A DNA stretch of 64,000 nt from Ciborinia camelliae (GCA_025890175.1 JANPYM010000014.1:1331637-1395636); one strand, 5' to 3'. Positions 33,803 to 47,078 are shown, numbered from the stretch's first letter. Numbers and translations are program-made. The notes: generated from the sequence alone by a model not told the origin.

Positions 33803-36166
33803 TTTGATACTGTATGAAAAGCTTATATAGAAAAGAGAAGGTAATGAGAGAATGGAAGGAAATATGATATGTACAGATGAAAAATGTATCTACATCAAAA
33901 TTGTCCAGGTGGACTGTTTTAGAAATTCGATAACGGAGAAGTGAATGGGTGAGTGTCCTTATCGTATATTGGGTATATTGAGTAATCGCAGCTTTTTCTT
34001 GAGCATCTGTCGTTTGCGCGGTCAACAAACAAACAACCAAAATAAATAAACATATCGAACGCAAATAAATCATTACCTAGGTATTGATTAAAAATCGAAA
34101 TCTTGGTTGGTATAGTTAGTTGGGCTTATGGATAAAGTAACAATATACCTACCTATGTTGTTAGGTATCATACAGCTGACTGGAAGCATGCCAATGGAAA
34201 TCTTCACGTTTATGGGAAAGATATGACCAGAGCTACAGTAACTACCTACATTTCTCCATGGTATTTTGTCGATGAGAATCTAGAAGACGAATGATTCACT
34301 CAGAGATATTTACCAGAAGATAATCTCATTGAACGCTTCAGTTTCTTGCCGCGAAATCAATTGCAAATTCCGCATATATATACCTACCTATATATAAACG
34401 CAGTTTTACCGACTCCATCGTGTACCTATCAAAAACAATCCACCCCTAAAGCAATACAAATACCTAGTAAATATTTACTCATTGTTTTATCGCAACAAAG
34501 GAGATAGAGATTTGACCGGCGAGTGTTCACTATCTTCAAACCCGAAGATGAAAAACCAGAAAATGAAAATGAAAACTAGAAGGAAGTTCTTTCGTAGTTT
34601 CATGAATGCAAAGTTTTAGACGTCTACGTCTAGGTATGAATAAACCACGAGCCAATACCTAAGGAGAGATCGAAGTCGAGCCTCAAGATATTGGTTGGGT
34701 TACATTACATTACATTGCAATGCAATGCAATGCAATGCAACGGTGATGGATAATAATGAGATGCGATCCAAGGAGTTTTCAAGTCTACTCCCCCAGCTCG
34801 TTGATTGCCAGTGCAACTGCAAGTAAGGTAAGTGCCTGAATGATAGATAGATAGATCATCTCTGGAACGGAAACCCATCCTCCCGTCCCAGATCACCTCC
34901 ATACCACTCAATACCATCAAAACATCCCACCAACAACCAGCGAGGAAAATCCGTTCCTTATCATACACAGCTGGAGTGCACTCCCAGCCAATCTAGTAGT
35001 ATCCCAAGTGGTCCTGTCCTATTATTCGATCGAGAAACGATATCCGATATAGGATTTATTTCCACTTTCTCGTTTTATACCTATACCTATTTTTATATAT
35101 ATGGATAGGACCGGCAGGCAGGCAGGCAGGCATCATTATATTGTCCCCAACTTCCAAGCTGATCAATTAACTACAGTACTCTACTGAACTCTCAATTAAC
35201 ATAACATAACCAAAACAACACAACATATATTTTCCATTTCCAATTCCCATCCGATCATGCACCGAAAATCCTCGAAACTTTCCTCGAGTATGACTTTCGG
35301 TCAACATCTTCTTGTGGTGTTGTGTGCAAGATTAGGTACCTTTTGATATCCAGTACATACCGTACAAAATTCAAGTTAAGCTCGTCCTCGTCCAATAAGT
35401 CGTTCTATGAATCTAGTTCTATATATGTATGTATATATATCATTCCTCTACACAAACCAACCAACCAACCAACCATAACTAATCTAAACCAACCCTCCGC
35501 CTATATTCACTCACATCGTCTAATCCAGTCCAGTCCAGTAAAAGATGTATGGATTGTAGGGATTGTATGCTACAGTAGGTAGAAAGGTATTTTCTCATCC
35601 CACCAACCGGGTTTCATATTTTGTTCTATTCGATATTCCCCACCAATTGAAATCTCTCTCTCTCTCTTCTTCTTCTTCTTCTTCTCCTTCTTCTTCTCCT
35701 TGTACCGGTGAGTTGAGTTGAGTTAAGTGGATGCACGGATTCTTGGAATCCTGGGGGTAACAAACAGTACATATATCCTTCTCAATCTCCAATCTCCAAT
35801 CCAATCCAATAAAATAATAGTAATAAATAAATAAATACTGTTTGCAAAACATACAATCCAGCCCTTCCTTGTTTCTCTTGTTTCTCTAATTTATCTTTCT
35901 CTTGTAGTGAGCACTACTAAGTAACTTACGCGAATGAGTAAGGAAGTGACTTCGCACTCAAACAACCTTAAATGAGCTACCTACCTACTGGACCTACTAC
36001 CTACCAACCAACCTATCCTCCCAAAATTTCCAACCCTAGTACCAAAAAAACCATCCATCTCCCCCCCCCCCCCAAAATAAAAAAAAGCCAAAAAAATAAT
36101 CACACAATGTAACAGACATTACAAAGTAACAATCGTGAAACACAGAAGTAACAAAGGTAATCCAAA
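33803..36166. other. Intergenic region, simple-repeat-rich
   Basis: No gene was recognised. It holds TGCAATGCAATGCAA (34716-34740), CAGGCAGGCAGG (35114-35130), ACCAACCAACC (35454-35475), TTCTTCTTC (35665-35700), and a run of 14 C near 36060-36074. TACCTAGGTA occurs at about 34074-34083. Several AT-rich stretches resemble promoter DNA of the aminotransferase. Confidence 0.45.
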
Positions 36167-36265
36167 TGAGCCCCGCAGGGATCGAACCTGCAATCTTTTG
36201 ATGGAGAGGACTGTTATTCCTAACAGAAGTCGAAGTCAAACGCGTTGCCATTGCGCCAGAAGCCC
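36167..36265 (-). tRNA. tRNA-Arg (anticodon TCG), with a 27-base intron
   Basis: Read on the minus strand: acceptor GGGCTTC pairs with GGGGCTC (three G-T pairs), discriminator A. The D arm is GCGCAATGGCAACGC. The anticodon stem TTTGA/TCAAA frames CTTCGA, giving TCG. A 27-base intron follows base 37 and can itself form a small hairpin (CTGTTA/TAACAG). The T arm is GCAGG TTCGATC CCTGC. The run of G-T pairs in the acceptor stem is somewhat weak, but all invariant bases are in place. Confidence 0.9.
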
Positions 36266-38910
36266 GGGGTGGTTGTGTTATGTTGTTGTGTTGGAGGGGT
36301 GGGTTTGGCGGTATTTGTAGGATGGAGGACGGAGGACTGGGGGCTGGGTGGGTTGGGTGGGGTGGATTGGGTATTGGGGATTGATTGGGTGGATTGGGTG
36401 GATTGGGATGGATTGGGTGGATTGGGTGGATTGGATGGGTGGGGTGGATTGGAGTGGAGGGGATGGGCTGGGATTTCGATTTTGGACGGTTGACACTATC
36501 TAATAAGTTGTGGGTGGGAACTACCTACGGAGTAGCTGGACCAATGAATTTGACAACTATGGTCGGTAGGGAATGGTTACAGTACCGTCCATATTCATTA
36601 TAATGACCCCTGATTAATCGATACCGGTACCGAAAGCATCTACGAATCTACAAATAAATTCCCCGCCAAATTTATATTCATATTTATATTCATATTTATA
36701 TTCATTCAATACCTACACAGGCTATACATAGGTACATAATCATTCTACAGTACCGTACAGTCATCCTCCATACAGCACTCATACTCCTCCATACATACTC
36801 CTCCATACATAAGAATACTCTAAGCACCAATAATAATACCAAATAGGTCCGTCTAACTTATTACCTACATACTAGCTAGATAGCTATCAACATCCACGGA
36901 TCTAGATAGGTAGGTAGGTAGGTACTAGGTAGGTAGAGAGTAAATATAACCAAACACGGAAATCACGGGCTTTTCTTTTCCGTTGTCCGTTGTCCGTTAT
37001 TTCTCTTCCAAGGTTTGCTTCCCGAGTTCCCTAGGTTGGTAGGTAGGTACGATATCTTATTTTGGGTGCGAAGTAGGTACCTAGGCTTCTTCAGCTTAGG
37101 TTAGCTTACCCAGGCTGTAAAGTTACGAGATCGAGGTTGTTTTTATTTTATTTCTTGTTTTCGATGATTAGAATAATTAGTTAGGATGATTAGGATGATT
37201 AGGTTAGGAGTTGGGATTATTTTTATTTTATTTTATTTTGTTTTGTTTTATTTATGAGTGTATAAGTGTATGAAAGACTCGGGGCTCGGGGCTGGATACC
37301 CGGCGCCTCGGGGACGTATGGATGTATGGATGGATGTATTACTGGAGGGATTTAGATATATAATTAGGGTTTATTTAGATATACTTGGGCATGTATGCTA
37401 CATCTACCTACCTATCTACCTGCTTACCGAGCGGACGGAGATTGGGCGTGAGAAAAGAAAGGGGGGGAGAAGGAAAAGGAAAAGGTGTTAAAGAGGATAG
37501 GATAGGATAGGATAGGAAAGGAAGGACAGTGGAAGTCATAGGTAAGGAAAGGGAGAGGGTAGCATCTATGATGTATATTTATAACAGTACAGTAGGTATC
37601 AACATCTAATTCCTAACATCGTGATGTAAAGTATGTATTGGATGGGTAAGTAGATCATAGAACGAACAGATCAATTCAATAATAACCCAAGATAAAATAA
37701 TACTTTACAGTCTGTGTCCCGTACGTATTTACAAGGGAAGGTAAGATGGACGTAATGGATGGTAAGAGACATACATACCTCGATAAAGTTCAATTTCCTC
37801 CCCAAGATATCAATCCTACAGATCTTATAAGTTATCATCTTACAATACTGTATATACTCCGATAGATCTTCAGGGACAATGAAATAAATGATCGCTTACC
37901 TATTAGGTACTCTTACTTTAATTCTCTGCCTTACCTATAGGTAAACTACGGTAATGGAAGGCTGTTGAAGTTTCAAAGGGTCTGGCCCGGACTTATGCGG
38001 ACTTTGGTATATTCCTGTTCCTGTTCCTGTTCATGTTCATATTCCGTTTCTGCACCAACAAGATATTCAAATCAAGGAGTACTTTGAATTAATTCCGAGT
38101 CTTTGTCATCATGTTGAATGCATTTATTTGATCGGGGACTCGGGTCTTATATTGTCCAGTAGTTCTTTATTGTTCTTGTATGTAAGTACCTACAGTATGT
38201 CCTTCGTATTGGTCCCAGTGAACCGAACCTTACGCTACAGTCATCCTCATACTAATCATGACGAATTTTCAAATTTTCAAAGTTCAACCCCGTCAACCCA
38301 ATTCGTTTCCGTACGTAATTTACAAGTAGGTAATGGGAAAGTTTCCATTCCATTTCCTTTTCCACTTCCAGCTGATTGATGATTGATGAGGAGTATCAAG
38401 GTAACCTACGTATGTATGATGGGGTTGGTTGACCGCGCCGCACGCACTTCTATCGGTCTTCTAATTGTCCGAGAGGAATGCGGAAAACCTATTTTTGAAT
38501 TGAATGAATGACGACGGACTAGGTACTGTCTGATGATTTTGATGTAGATTCCCAGCACATGGATGGGATGTCTCCTTGGACATAGGTACGGTATCATATC
38601 AGCTCGTACTATTTAGCATCGGGATTATTTTTGTGGGTCGAGTTTGGAAGTATTTTCTTCATTATTTACGTCGAGGACTTTCCCGTTTGCTGTGATGTTG
38701 ATATTGATATTGAGAGATTCTTGATTAACTTACCTACTCACTGCTGCTTTGTTAACGGTCAATTAACAAGCCTCTTACGTATATTTGATTTTCTTGATAC
38801 CTCTACTCGAGTGGGTTTTCTTTTGAGATTATTTTTCCTTCCTTTTTATTATTTCAATTGATCCTTTCCTACCACTTAGTTGGTGGGTATCGATATTACA
38901 ATTGCCTATC
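36266..38910. other. Intergenic region upstream of the ABC transporter
   Basis: No gene was recognised. A GGATTGGGT tandem region spans about 36340-36450; TAGGTAGGTAGG tracts lie near 36905-36935 and 37040; a GGATAGGATAGG tract is at 37493-37520 and a TTCCTGTTCCTG tandem at 38012-38040. The last several hundred bases, with CTT-rich stretches near 38810, probably form the transporter promoter and leader. Confidence 0.45.
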
Positions 38911-41900
38911 ATGGCAGCCATTGAGCCGGAAGGCTTCGCTTCAGTTGTTCGACAACAAGATGGATACGCAAATGGACTTACACGAGCATTTTCGGCATCT
39001 TCAGCATTCTCGGAACGAAGAGTGTCGAGAGTACTTTCAACATCTTCAGCATTCTCCGAGCGAAGAGTGTCGAGAGTACTTTCGTCATCTTCAGCATTCT
39101 CCGAGCGAAGAGTGTCGAGAGCTTACGATGATTCTGATGAAGATAATATTGATGGACCAATTAGTATGGCCGATGATTGGGGTATGATGCCCGAGATTCA
39201 AGCTATGCGAGATCAAGGAGAAAAAGATCATGTTAAGAGAAGAGATCTTGGTGTAACATGGAAGAACTTGACGGTGAAGGGAATTGGAGCCGATGCAGCT
39301 ATAAACGAAAACGTTGGATCTCAATTCAATATTCCGAAGATTATCAAGGAAGGGAGAGCAAGTGCACCTCTCAGGACTCTCATCGACAATGCTCATGGAT
39401 GTGTTAAACCCGGGGAAATGTTATTAGTACTTGGAAGACCTGGGGCTGGATGCACGACTCTACTTAAGATGCTTGCCAATAATCGAATGGGGTATGCAGA
39501 GGTCACGGGCGATGTACATTTTGGATCATTGAACCATACCGAAGCACATCAATACCGAGGACAAATCGTCATGAATACTGAAGAAGAACTTTTCTTCCCT
39601 ACGCTCACTGTTGGACAAACCATCGATTTTGCGACGAGAATGAAGGTTCCACATCATTTACCTTCGAATAAAAGTAATCCTCATGAGTATCAACAAGCGT
39701 GTAGAGATTTCTTACTGAAGAGTATGGGTATCTCACATACTCATGAGACGAAAGTTGGAAATGAGTACGTGAGAGGTGTTTCTGGTGGTGAGAGAAAACG
39801 TGTCTCTATTATCGAAACGCTTGCTACCAGAGGAAGTGTGATGTGCTGGGATAATTCGACCAGAGGTCTGGATGCCAGTACGGCTTTGGAATATACGAAA
39901 GCTATCAGGGCATTGACGGATATCTTCGGATTGGCTAGTATTGTTACGTTATATCAAGCTGGTAACGGGATTTACAACTTGTTTGATAAGGTTTTGGTTT
40001 TGGATGAAGGCAAGCAGATTTATTATGGACCGATGAGGCAGGCGAGACCTTTTATGGAAGATTTGGGCTTCATCTGTGATGATTCTGCTAATGTGGCCGA
40101 TTTCTTGACTGGCGTTACGGTATGTTTTTCTTCTTATCATTGCGTCCAACTTTCATGCTAATCGCATCTTATTGTAGGTACCAACTGAGCGAAAGATCAG
40201 AGAAGGTTTCCATGATCGATTCCCCAGAACTGCCGACGAGATCCTCGCTGCTTACAACAGCCAACCTATCAAATCCGAAATGGAAAAAGACTACAACTAT
40301 CCCACCACCGACATTGCCAAACAACGAACATCCGATTTCCGCGAATCCGTCCAACACGAAAAGAATCCCAAACTCAGCAAGAAATCCCCTCTCACCACAA
40401 GTTTCATCACTCAAGTCAAAGCCTGCATCATCCGACAATATCAAATCATCTGGGGAGACAAAGCAACTTTTATCATCAAGCAGCTTTGTACTCTCGCTCA
40501 AGCTCTCATCGCCGGTTCTCTCTTCTACAATGCTCCTGCCAACTCTAGTGGTTTGTTCCTCAAATCGGGTGCTATCTTCCTTTCTCTCCTCTTTAATGCT
40601 CTCCTCGCCATGTCCGAAGTCACCGATTCCTTCTCCGGTCGTCCGGTCCTCGCTAAACATAAGGCATTTGCTCTATACCATCCGGCCGCTTTCTGTATTG
40701 CGCAAATCGTCACCGATATCCCCGTTCTCTTTATACAAATCTCGCATTTTTCCCTCGTCATGTATTTCATGGTGGGATTGCGCCAAGATGCCGGTGCCTT
40801 TTTCACCTATTGGATAATCATTTTCTCGGCAACCATGTGCATGACGGCTCTTTTTAGAGCTGTCGGGGCGGGATTCTCGACTTTTGATGCGGCGAGTAAG
40901 GTGTCGGGTTTTTTGGTCAGTGCCTTGATTATGTATACGGGGTATATGATTCAGAAACCGAATATGCATCCTTGGTTTGTCTGGATTTACTGGATCGATC
41001 CCTTGGCGTACGGTTTCTCAGCCGTTCTCGCAAATGAATTTAAAGGCCAAGTCATTCCTTGTGTAGGAAGGAATTTGGTTCCCAACGGACCCGGATACAC
41101 CGATCTAACATTTCAAGCCTGTGCTGGTATTGGTGGAGCTTTACCAGGAGCTACCAGCGTCACCGGAGAACAATATCTCAATTCGCTTTCCTACTCCACC
41201 GATAACATCTGGAGAAACTTTGGAATCCTCTGGGCCTTCTGGGTTTTGTTCGTCGGACTCACGATTTACTTTACTAGCAATTGGAGTGCCTCTGGGGGAA
41301 AATCCGGATTTCTTTTGATTCCTCGAGAGAAGGCCAAGAAGAATGTTGCGGTTTTGAAGGCGGCTAATGCGGGCGATGAAGAATCACAATCGAAATCGCC
41401 ATCGCAAGCTGTGCAAGAAAAACGTCATCGGGAAGATTCTCGTCCCACGTCTGAAGATACCAAGGTGGAAGATGAGAACGATGCTCAATTAATACGCAAC
41501 ACATCTGTGTTCACGTGGAAAAATCTCACATATACCGTCAAGACACCATCGGGCGATCGGGTCCTCCTCGATAATGTACAAGGGTGGGTTAAGCCCGGTA
41601 TGTTGGGAGCGCTGATGGGATCCTCTGGAGCGGGAAAAACGACTCTTCTCGACGTCCTCGCGCAACGCAAAACCGATGGGACGATCCGAGGATCTATTCT
41701 CGTAGATGGTCGACCCCTCTCTGTTTCTTTCCAACGTTCGGCGGGTTATTGCGAACAATTGGATGTGCATGAACCATTTGCCACTGTACGTGAAGCGTTG
41801 GAATTCTCGGCACTCCTCAGACAATCGAGGAGTGTTCCCGAGGTCGAGAAACTAAGATACGTCGATACCATCATTGATCTTTTGGAAATGCACGATATTG

Positions 41901-43402
41901 AGAATACATTGATTGGAAACACGGGAGCGGGATTGAGTATCGAACAGAGGAAACGTTTGACGATTGGCGTGGAACTGGTTTCCAAACCATCCATTCTTAT
42001 TTTCTTGGACGAACCAACTTCTGGTCTCGATGGTCAGGCTGCATTCAACACGGTGCGATTCTTGAGGAAATTGGCAGATGTTGGTCAGGCTATCTTGGTC
42101 ACTATCCATCAACCATCCGCTCAACTCTTTGCTCAATTCGATTCGCTCTTGTTACTCGCCAAGGGAGGTAAAACCGTCTATTTCGGAGACATTGGCGACG
42201 ATTCCAAAACCATCAAGGAGTATTTTGCCCGCTACGATGCTCCTTGTCCCGAATCTTCCAACCCCGCCGAACACATGATTGATGTCGTATCCGGATCCTT
42301 AAGCAAGGGCAAAGACTGGAACAAAATCTGGCTCAGTTCCCCCGAGTACCAACACACGGTGCAAGAACTCGACCGAATCATCTCAACGGCCGCGGCCGCA
42401 CCACCGGGAACATCCGACGATGGATTTGAATTCGCGACGCCCATGTGGCAACAAATCAAGCTCGTCACGCGACGCATGAACGTCTCGATCTACCGCAACA
42501 CGGATTACATCAACAACAAATTCGCGCTGCACATCGGCTCGGCGCTCTTCAACGGGTTCAGCTTCTGGCAGATCAACGATTCGGTCGGCGGCCTCCAACT
42601 CCGCCTCTTCACCATCTTCAACTTCATCTTCGTGGCGCCGGGCGTCATGGCCCAGCTGCAGCCGCTCTTCCTCGAGCGCCGCGACATCTACGAGACGCGC
42701 GAGAAGAAATCCAAAATGTATTCCTGGTGGGCCTTTGCCACCGGGAACGTCGTCTCGGAACTGCCCTACCTCTGCATCTGCGCCATCCTCTACTTCGTCT
42801 GCTGGTACTACACGGTGGGGTTCCCGTCCGCGAGCCCCCGCGCCGGCGGCGTCCTCTTCGTCATGCTCTGCTACGAATTCATCTACACGGGCATCGGGCA
42901 ATTCGTGGCGGCGTACGCGCCCAACGTCGTGTTCGCGTCGCTGGTCAACCCGCTCGTCATCGGGACGCTCGTCTCGTTCTGCGGGGTCCTGGTGCCGTAC
43001 GCGCAAATCCCGGCGTTCTGGCGCGCCTGGATCTACCACGTCGATCCCTTCAACTACCTCATGGGCTCCCTGCTCGTCTTCACCTCGTGGGACGTCCCCG
43101 TGCGGTGTCGGGAGCGCGAGTTCGCCGTCTTCGATCCCCCGTCCGGCACCTGTGCCGCGTATCTCGCGCCCTATCTGCGGGACGCGGGCGCGTTGGCCAA
43201 TCTAACGAATCCTGGGGCCGTGAGCGGGTGTCGCGTGTGTGAGTTTCGTACGGGTAGCGATTATTTGGTGGGCTTGAATTTGAAGAGCTATGCGTATGGC
43301 TGGAGGGATGCGGGGATCGTGGCGGGCTTTGTTTTTAGTGGGTATGCGTTGGTGTTTTTGTTGATGAAGTTGAGGACCAAGAAGAGTAAGGAGGCGGAGT
43401 AG
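38911..43402 (+). CDS. Full-size PDR-type ABC transporter (ABCG subfamily)
   Basis: A plasma-membrane efflux pump of the pleiotropic drug resistance type, expected to export azoles, plant antifungals or other hydrophobic compounds. Two exons, 38911-40119 and 40178-43402, give 1477 residues in (NBD-TMD)x2 order. NBD1 has the fungal degenerate Walker [10 protein letters not shown] (about 175-183), signature VSGGERKRV (290) and [12 protein letters not shown] (312). NBD2 has the standard Walker [10 protein letters not shown] (884), signature LSIEQRKRL (988) and [13 protein letters not shown] (1010). These asymmetric sites are normal for PDR pumps. The TMDs lie at about 460-720 and 1130-1460, with a large loop near 1370-1420 rich in Cys. 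Residues 29-70 are three copies of a 15-residue repeat. The 3' third (from about 42240) is markedly GC-richer than the rest. Confidence 0.95.
38996..39120 (+). repeat. 45-base tandem repeat coding for [14 protein letters not shown] units
   Basis: Three head-to-tail copies, nearly identical, the third cut short. Each encodes 15 residues with [11 protein letters not shown]. The unit length keeps the reading frame, so copy number could vary without harm. Confidence 0.95.
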
Positions 43403-44777
43403 GGTAGAGGAGAGGAGAGGAGAGGAGGGAGGGAGGAGAGTGGAGTGCAGAATACTAGATACCTACCTATTCATTAGCAATTAGCAATTAGCAATTAGAT
43501 GATGAGATGATGAAATTATAGTTCTGAATAACTGGTTCGTTGTATATGGCTATATAGGTATTCGTTATACATCTAAATGCAAATCCCAACCCCCCCTCCT
43601 CACCTTCCCCCCATCCCCTTAAACCATCTCCCTCTTCCTCCTCCTCTCATTTATTCATCCATCTCCCTCTTCCTTCTCATCTCATCCATCCATCTATCTC
43701 TCCATTTATTTATCTCACCATCCATTTCATTATTCATCTCACCATTTATATCTTTTTTTAATTTTATTTTACCATTTATCTATCTTTTTATCTATCTTAC
43801 CTACCTACCTACCTACCCACCTATCTAAAGAATCTATTCTATTCCAATTCCACCAAGACCAAGACCACACCACACACACCACAATACACCACCCCCCACC
43901 ATAAAAAAAAAGCTTGAACTATAAAACAAGGAACAAGAAGTAAGACCAGACCAGACCAGACCAGACCAGACCACACTATATCACACCATACCTACCTACC
44001 TACCCTAATACCTACCATAAAATACCTACCCTAATACATACCATAAAATACCTACCTACCTACCAACCAACCAACCTACCTACCCACCAACCAACCAACC
44101 AACCAACCATAAAATACATACCATAAAATAAAACCAACCAACCAACCAATAAACCAATCAGATCAATCAATCAACCAATAATCTCAATAAAATAAAGACT
44201 CTCATTTAAATATCTAGATTTCCTTCCTTCCTTTCTTCCTTCCTTCATATTCTTTCTATTCTATGCTATGCTATGCTATACTATACTATTCTATTCTACC
44301 ATCCATACCATACCATACCATCCATCCATACCATCCATACCATCCATACCATCCATACCATCCATCCATCCATACCATCCATACCATCCATACCAAAATA
44401 ATATCCTCTCAAGCTATCGTATCATATCATATAATATTGTATCTCCTCTTCCTCTTGCCGTATACTGATTGATATCAAATTAAATAAAATGAAGTAAAAT
44501 GAAGTAAAGTGAAGATAAGTAAAATGAAGACAAGGCAAGTGAAGTCAAGTGAAGTAAAGTGAAGTTAACACAAGTAAAATAAAGTATATCTTTATCTTGC
44601 TCCCACCTCTCCCATTTCATCCGATATAATATACAAAGCAAGACAAGACAAGGCAAGACAAGACAAGACAAAGCAGTGCGATGCGATGAAATCCCTTACA
44701 TTACCAACAATCATTCATCTCCCTATCCTCTAATCCTCTAATCCTCTACTCCTCCATTCCCCCACTCCTCCCACCTC
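43403..44777. repeat. Pyrimidine-rich and microsatellite block
   Basis: The plus strand is almost free of G over long stretches: CTCATCCATC tracts, ACCAGACCAGACC (43945-43970), CTACCTACC and ACCAACCAACC arrays (43985-44150), TATGCTATGC (44262-44280), CCATACCATC arrays (44303-44397) and AAGTGAAGTAAA / ACAAGACAAG tracts (44480-44675). No gene was recognised. Confidence 0.75.
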
Positions 44778-46235
44778 TCACAAATACTTCTTAAACCCAC
44801 CATTCTTCCTCTTCTTATACAAGATATAAGCGACAATCAAGCCAACCTGACTACCCACAACGATCAACACCAACCCGGCATACCCCACCGCCGATTTGTG
44901 GGCTCGCAATCCCTCACCCACCGTAAAAACGCTCCCGTGAGTTTCCGCCACTCTTTGCTTGAGTGTCAAGACATGACCATCGAGCGCCTCATGCAATTCT
45001 CGGCTGGTGGTCCGAACATCGTTGGCTAAAGCTCTGAGGTTCTTCTCCAGGGATGGGACGGAATCTAATTTGGAGAGTGAGGATTCCAGTCGCGAGATGG
45101 TGCTCGTGAGAGTATTGATATTGACGTTGACAGTTTCGATGCGGGTGCGAGCGCTGGCTTGGTATTGGGAGAAATCACGGTTGAGGGCTGCGATGTGCTT
45201 CATCATTGCTTGGAGACGATTGTGGAGGTCTTCAAATTGGGCATCGGAGGACTTGTAATTGGATGCTGGGGCTTCACCGGGAACATCTAAGTTTTGCTGT
45301 TGTTGTTGTCCCTGGTTTTGCTCTTGGGTTTGTTGTTGAGGAGGGTTATTGGCAGCTGGGGGGGTTTGTTGATTTTGGTTCGCAGCATCTTGAACTTGAT
45401 TATCGGGAATATGGGAATCGGTTGTTACAACAAATTTGAAGATTTCGAATGAATCTGGGTTTTCTGCAGAGACGGCAGTTATACCAAAGACATAGCCTAG
45501 AGGTAGCTTGATCTTATCGGATTGGAAGCACAAGGTACCATCCACCTCGACTTTGAAGTTGTCGGTAGTTTGACGGATATTAATTTTGGATGGGATTCCT
45601 CTGTTGCGGTAGGAATATGGGCAGTGACCAAATGCGAGAGAGTTGGGGGACTCATGGGTAGAGTAATCGGTTGTGCCATCGTTGAGGAATCCACGAATCA
45701 CACCAGCCTAATAGCTATTAGTATTTGGTACAAGATAGACTTCAGAGAAAGAAACTTACACTTCCGGCATACTGATCAACAATCAAAGCCAATCCTTCAA
45801 ACTTTCCAATTGTGTATATGCTTGATATCTTAATATCCTCATCCTTAGCATACCAGATATTCAAACTACCACCAGCTCTTTCCGGACCAGTAGCACGAAA
45901 TTCAATATCTGCTGCCCATTGTGAATGTTGTAATTTCTTTTCCGTCCATACAGCTCCTCTTTGATTTCCTGGTGCAGGTGGTGTAAGAACGATTCGATTA
46001 CTGAGGATATCTGGATAGTTTGGTTGTCCTATCAGATGAAAATTGGGAATCGCGCGACCATTAGGTGAGATCCTATCATAGTTAATTAGTATTTTCGAAT
46101 ATGAGTAGGCAATTGGAAAGAAAAATACACTTACTTTCCATCATGACCAAAACTCAAATCATTGCTCAGATAGGCGGCTCGAGTATATGCAAAGAATGCG
46201 GCAGCCGATGTAAGGGATGCTTTGAAGAAATACAT
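44778..46235 (-). CDS. Legume-type lectin cargo receptor (Emp46/Emp47-like)
   Basis: A type I membrane lectin that cycles between ER and Golgi and helps glycoproteins leave the ER. Three exons, 46235-46135, 46072-45760 and 45707-44778, give 447 residues. A hydrophobic signal sequence (residues 1-21) is followed by LSNDLSFGHDGK, the L-type lectin start, WTEKKLQHSQWAADIEFRATG, GGSLNIWYAKD, KFEGLALIVDQYAG and a D-rich segment. A Gln/Asn/Pro-rich linker (about 235-275) leads to a coiled coil (FEDLHNRLQAMMKHIAAL through LEKNLRALANDVRTTSRELHEAL). One membrane helix, near 415-437, is followed by a short basic tail that ends KKYL, a KKXX-type ER retrieval signal. The lectin fold and sorting tail agree. 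Which glycans it binds is unknown. Confidence 0.93.
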
Positions 46236-46868
46236 TGTGCTTTTAGCCTTGAGAACTCAAGAGTCGAGACCTTTCCTTCAATCCTTATTCTTTCTTTTTC
46301 CACAACCAAAAATAAGAATAAGAATAAGAACTGCCAGCGTCCCTTGTAATTTTTTTTCCCTTTTCCCTCAATTCCAGGAGGATGATCTAATTAATCATGA
46401 AGAGGACAGAATAGACAGAATGGACAGAAGAGGACAGTACAGTAAAGTATGATTAAAAATAGATCCTACTGTACAGATTGGATGAAGAAGAGAGGATTGT
46501 GATTTGTGACTAGGTAGGTAGGTAGGTAAGGTAGGTAGAGGTACCAGTATGAGTATGTCTGTCCAGTAAGGTATGTTTATGTTGTAGACACTTGGCCGCT
46601 TTATTATTATTATTTAATAACTCGAGATCAAAACCGGACCCGGTACCTGCCCAGTGCCTAGGTAGGTAGTATCGTATCTGTAACACCCCAGGCCACTTTC
46701 TTACTGATAACTGATACTTCTCGTCTCGGCGTGCCCAGGTGGGAGGGGAGGGGAGGATTTGGGTGCAAATGCGGTACGGGATAAGACTCCAGTGCACCAC
46801 CTACCACCTGTGACCTCTGACCTGTGACCTGTGACCTGGGCAACTCAACTCAACTCAACCTACTCCAA
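46236..46868. other. Intergenic region, nothing recognised
   Basis: Contains the lectin gene promoter side, an AAGAATAAGAATAAG tract (46313-46328), TAGGTAGGTAGG near 46510, TGCCTAGGTAGGTA at 46655-46668 and a GTGACCTGTGACC tandem at 46809-46838. No gene was recognised. Confidence 0.4.
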
Positions 46869-47078
46869 CTAATCTTCCTTTCGGCTTGGGTTGAACCTAA
46901 AGACAGATTGCAATGTACCTTGAACTAAATTGGTTACACAATAGATTCCCATAAGTGTAATGATGAGATTTCGAATGGGCTTCCCCAACGATATAATTGA
47001 AGGACCAAGTTCGATGGTGAATTTATGATTGATGATATGTCGCAGAGCTATTTCTGATGGTACAAATGCTGGATCCAT
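46869..47078 (-). CDS. Small membrane protein of unknown function (69 residues)
   Basis: An open frame that begins MDPAFVPSEIALRHIINHKF and ends RFNPSRKED. Residues about 38-58 (NLIITLMGIYCVTNLVQG) make one likely membrane helix, preceded by a short polar stretch and followed by a basic tail. It has no simple repeats, which sets it apart from the surrounding DNA, and it starts 350 bases from the divergent ALG8 gene, a spacing common for real gene pairs here. I do not recognise the family. It could be a small subunit of an ER or mitochondrial membrane complex, or an end exon of a larger gene. Confidence 0.5.
   Translation of the reverse strand: MDPAFVPSEIALRHIINHKFTIELGPSIISLGKPIRNLIITLMGIYCVTNLVQGTLQSVFRFNPSRKED

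Noticed and set aside
42000..42040. Degenerate NBD1 Walker and signature residues in the transporter as signs of inactivation
   Set aside because: Cys for Lys in the first Walker A and the altered second signature are normal for fungal PDR pumps.
42383..43205. Long frames in other phases over the ABC transporter 3' end
   Set aside because: They are Arg/Ala/Pro-rich by-products of high GC3 in the real frame.
43945..44397. Regular spaced repeats as a possible CRISPR array
   Set aside because: Unit and spacer lengths vary, there are no unique spacers, and the genome is eukaryotic; these are microsatellites.
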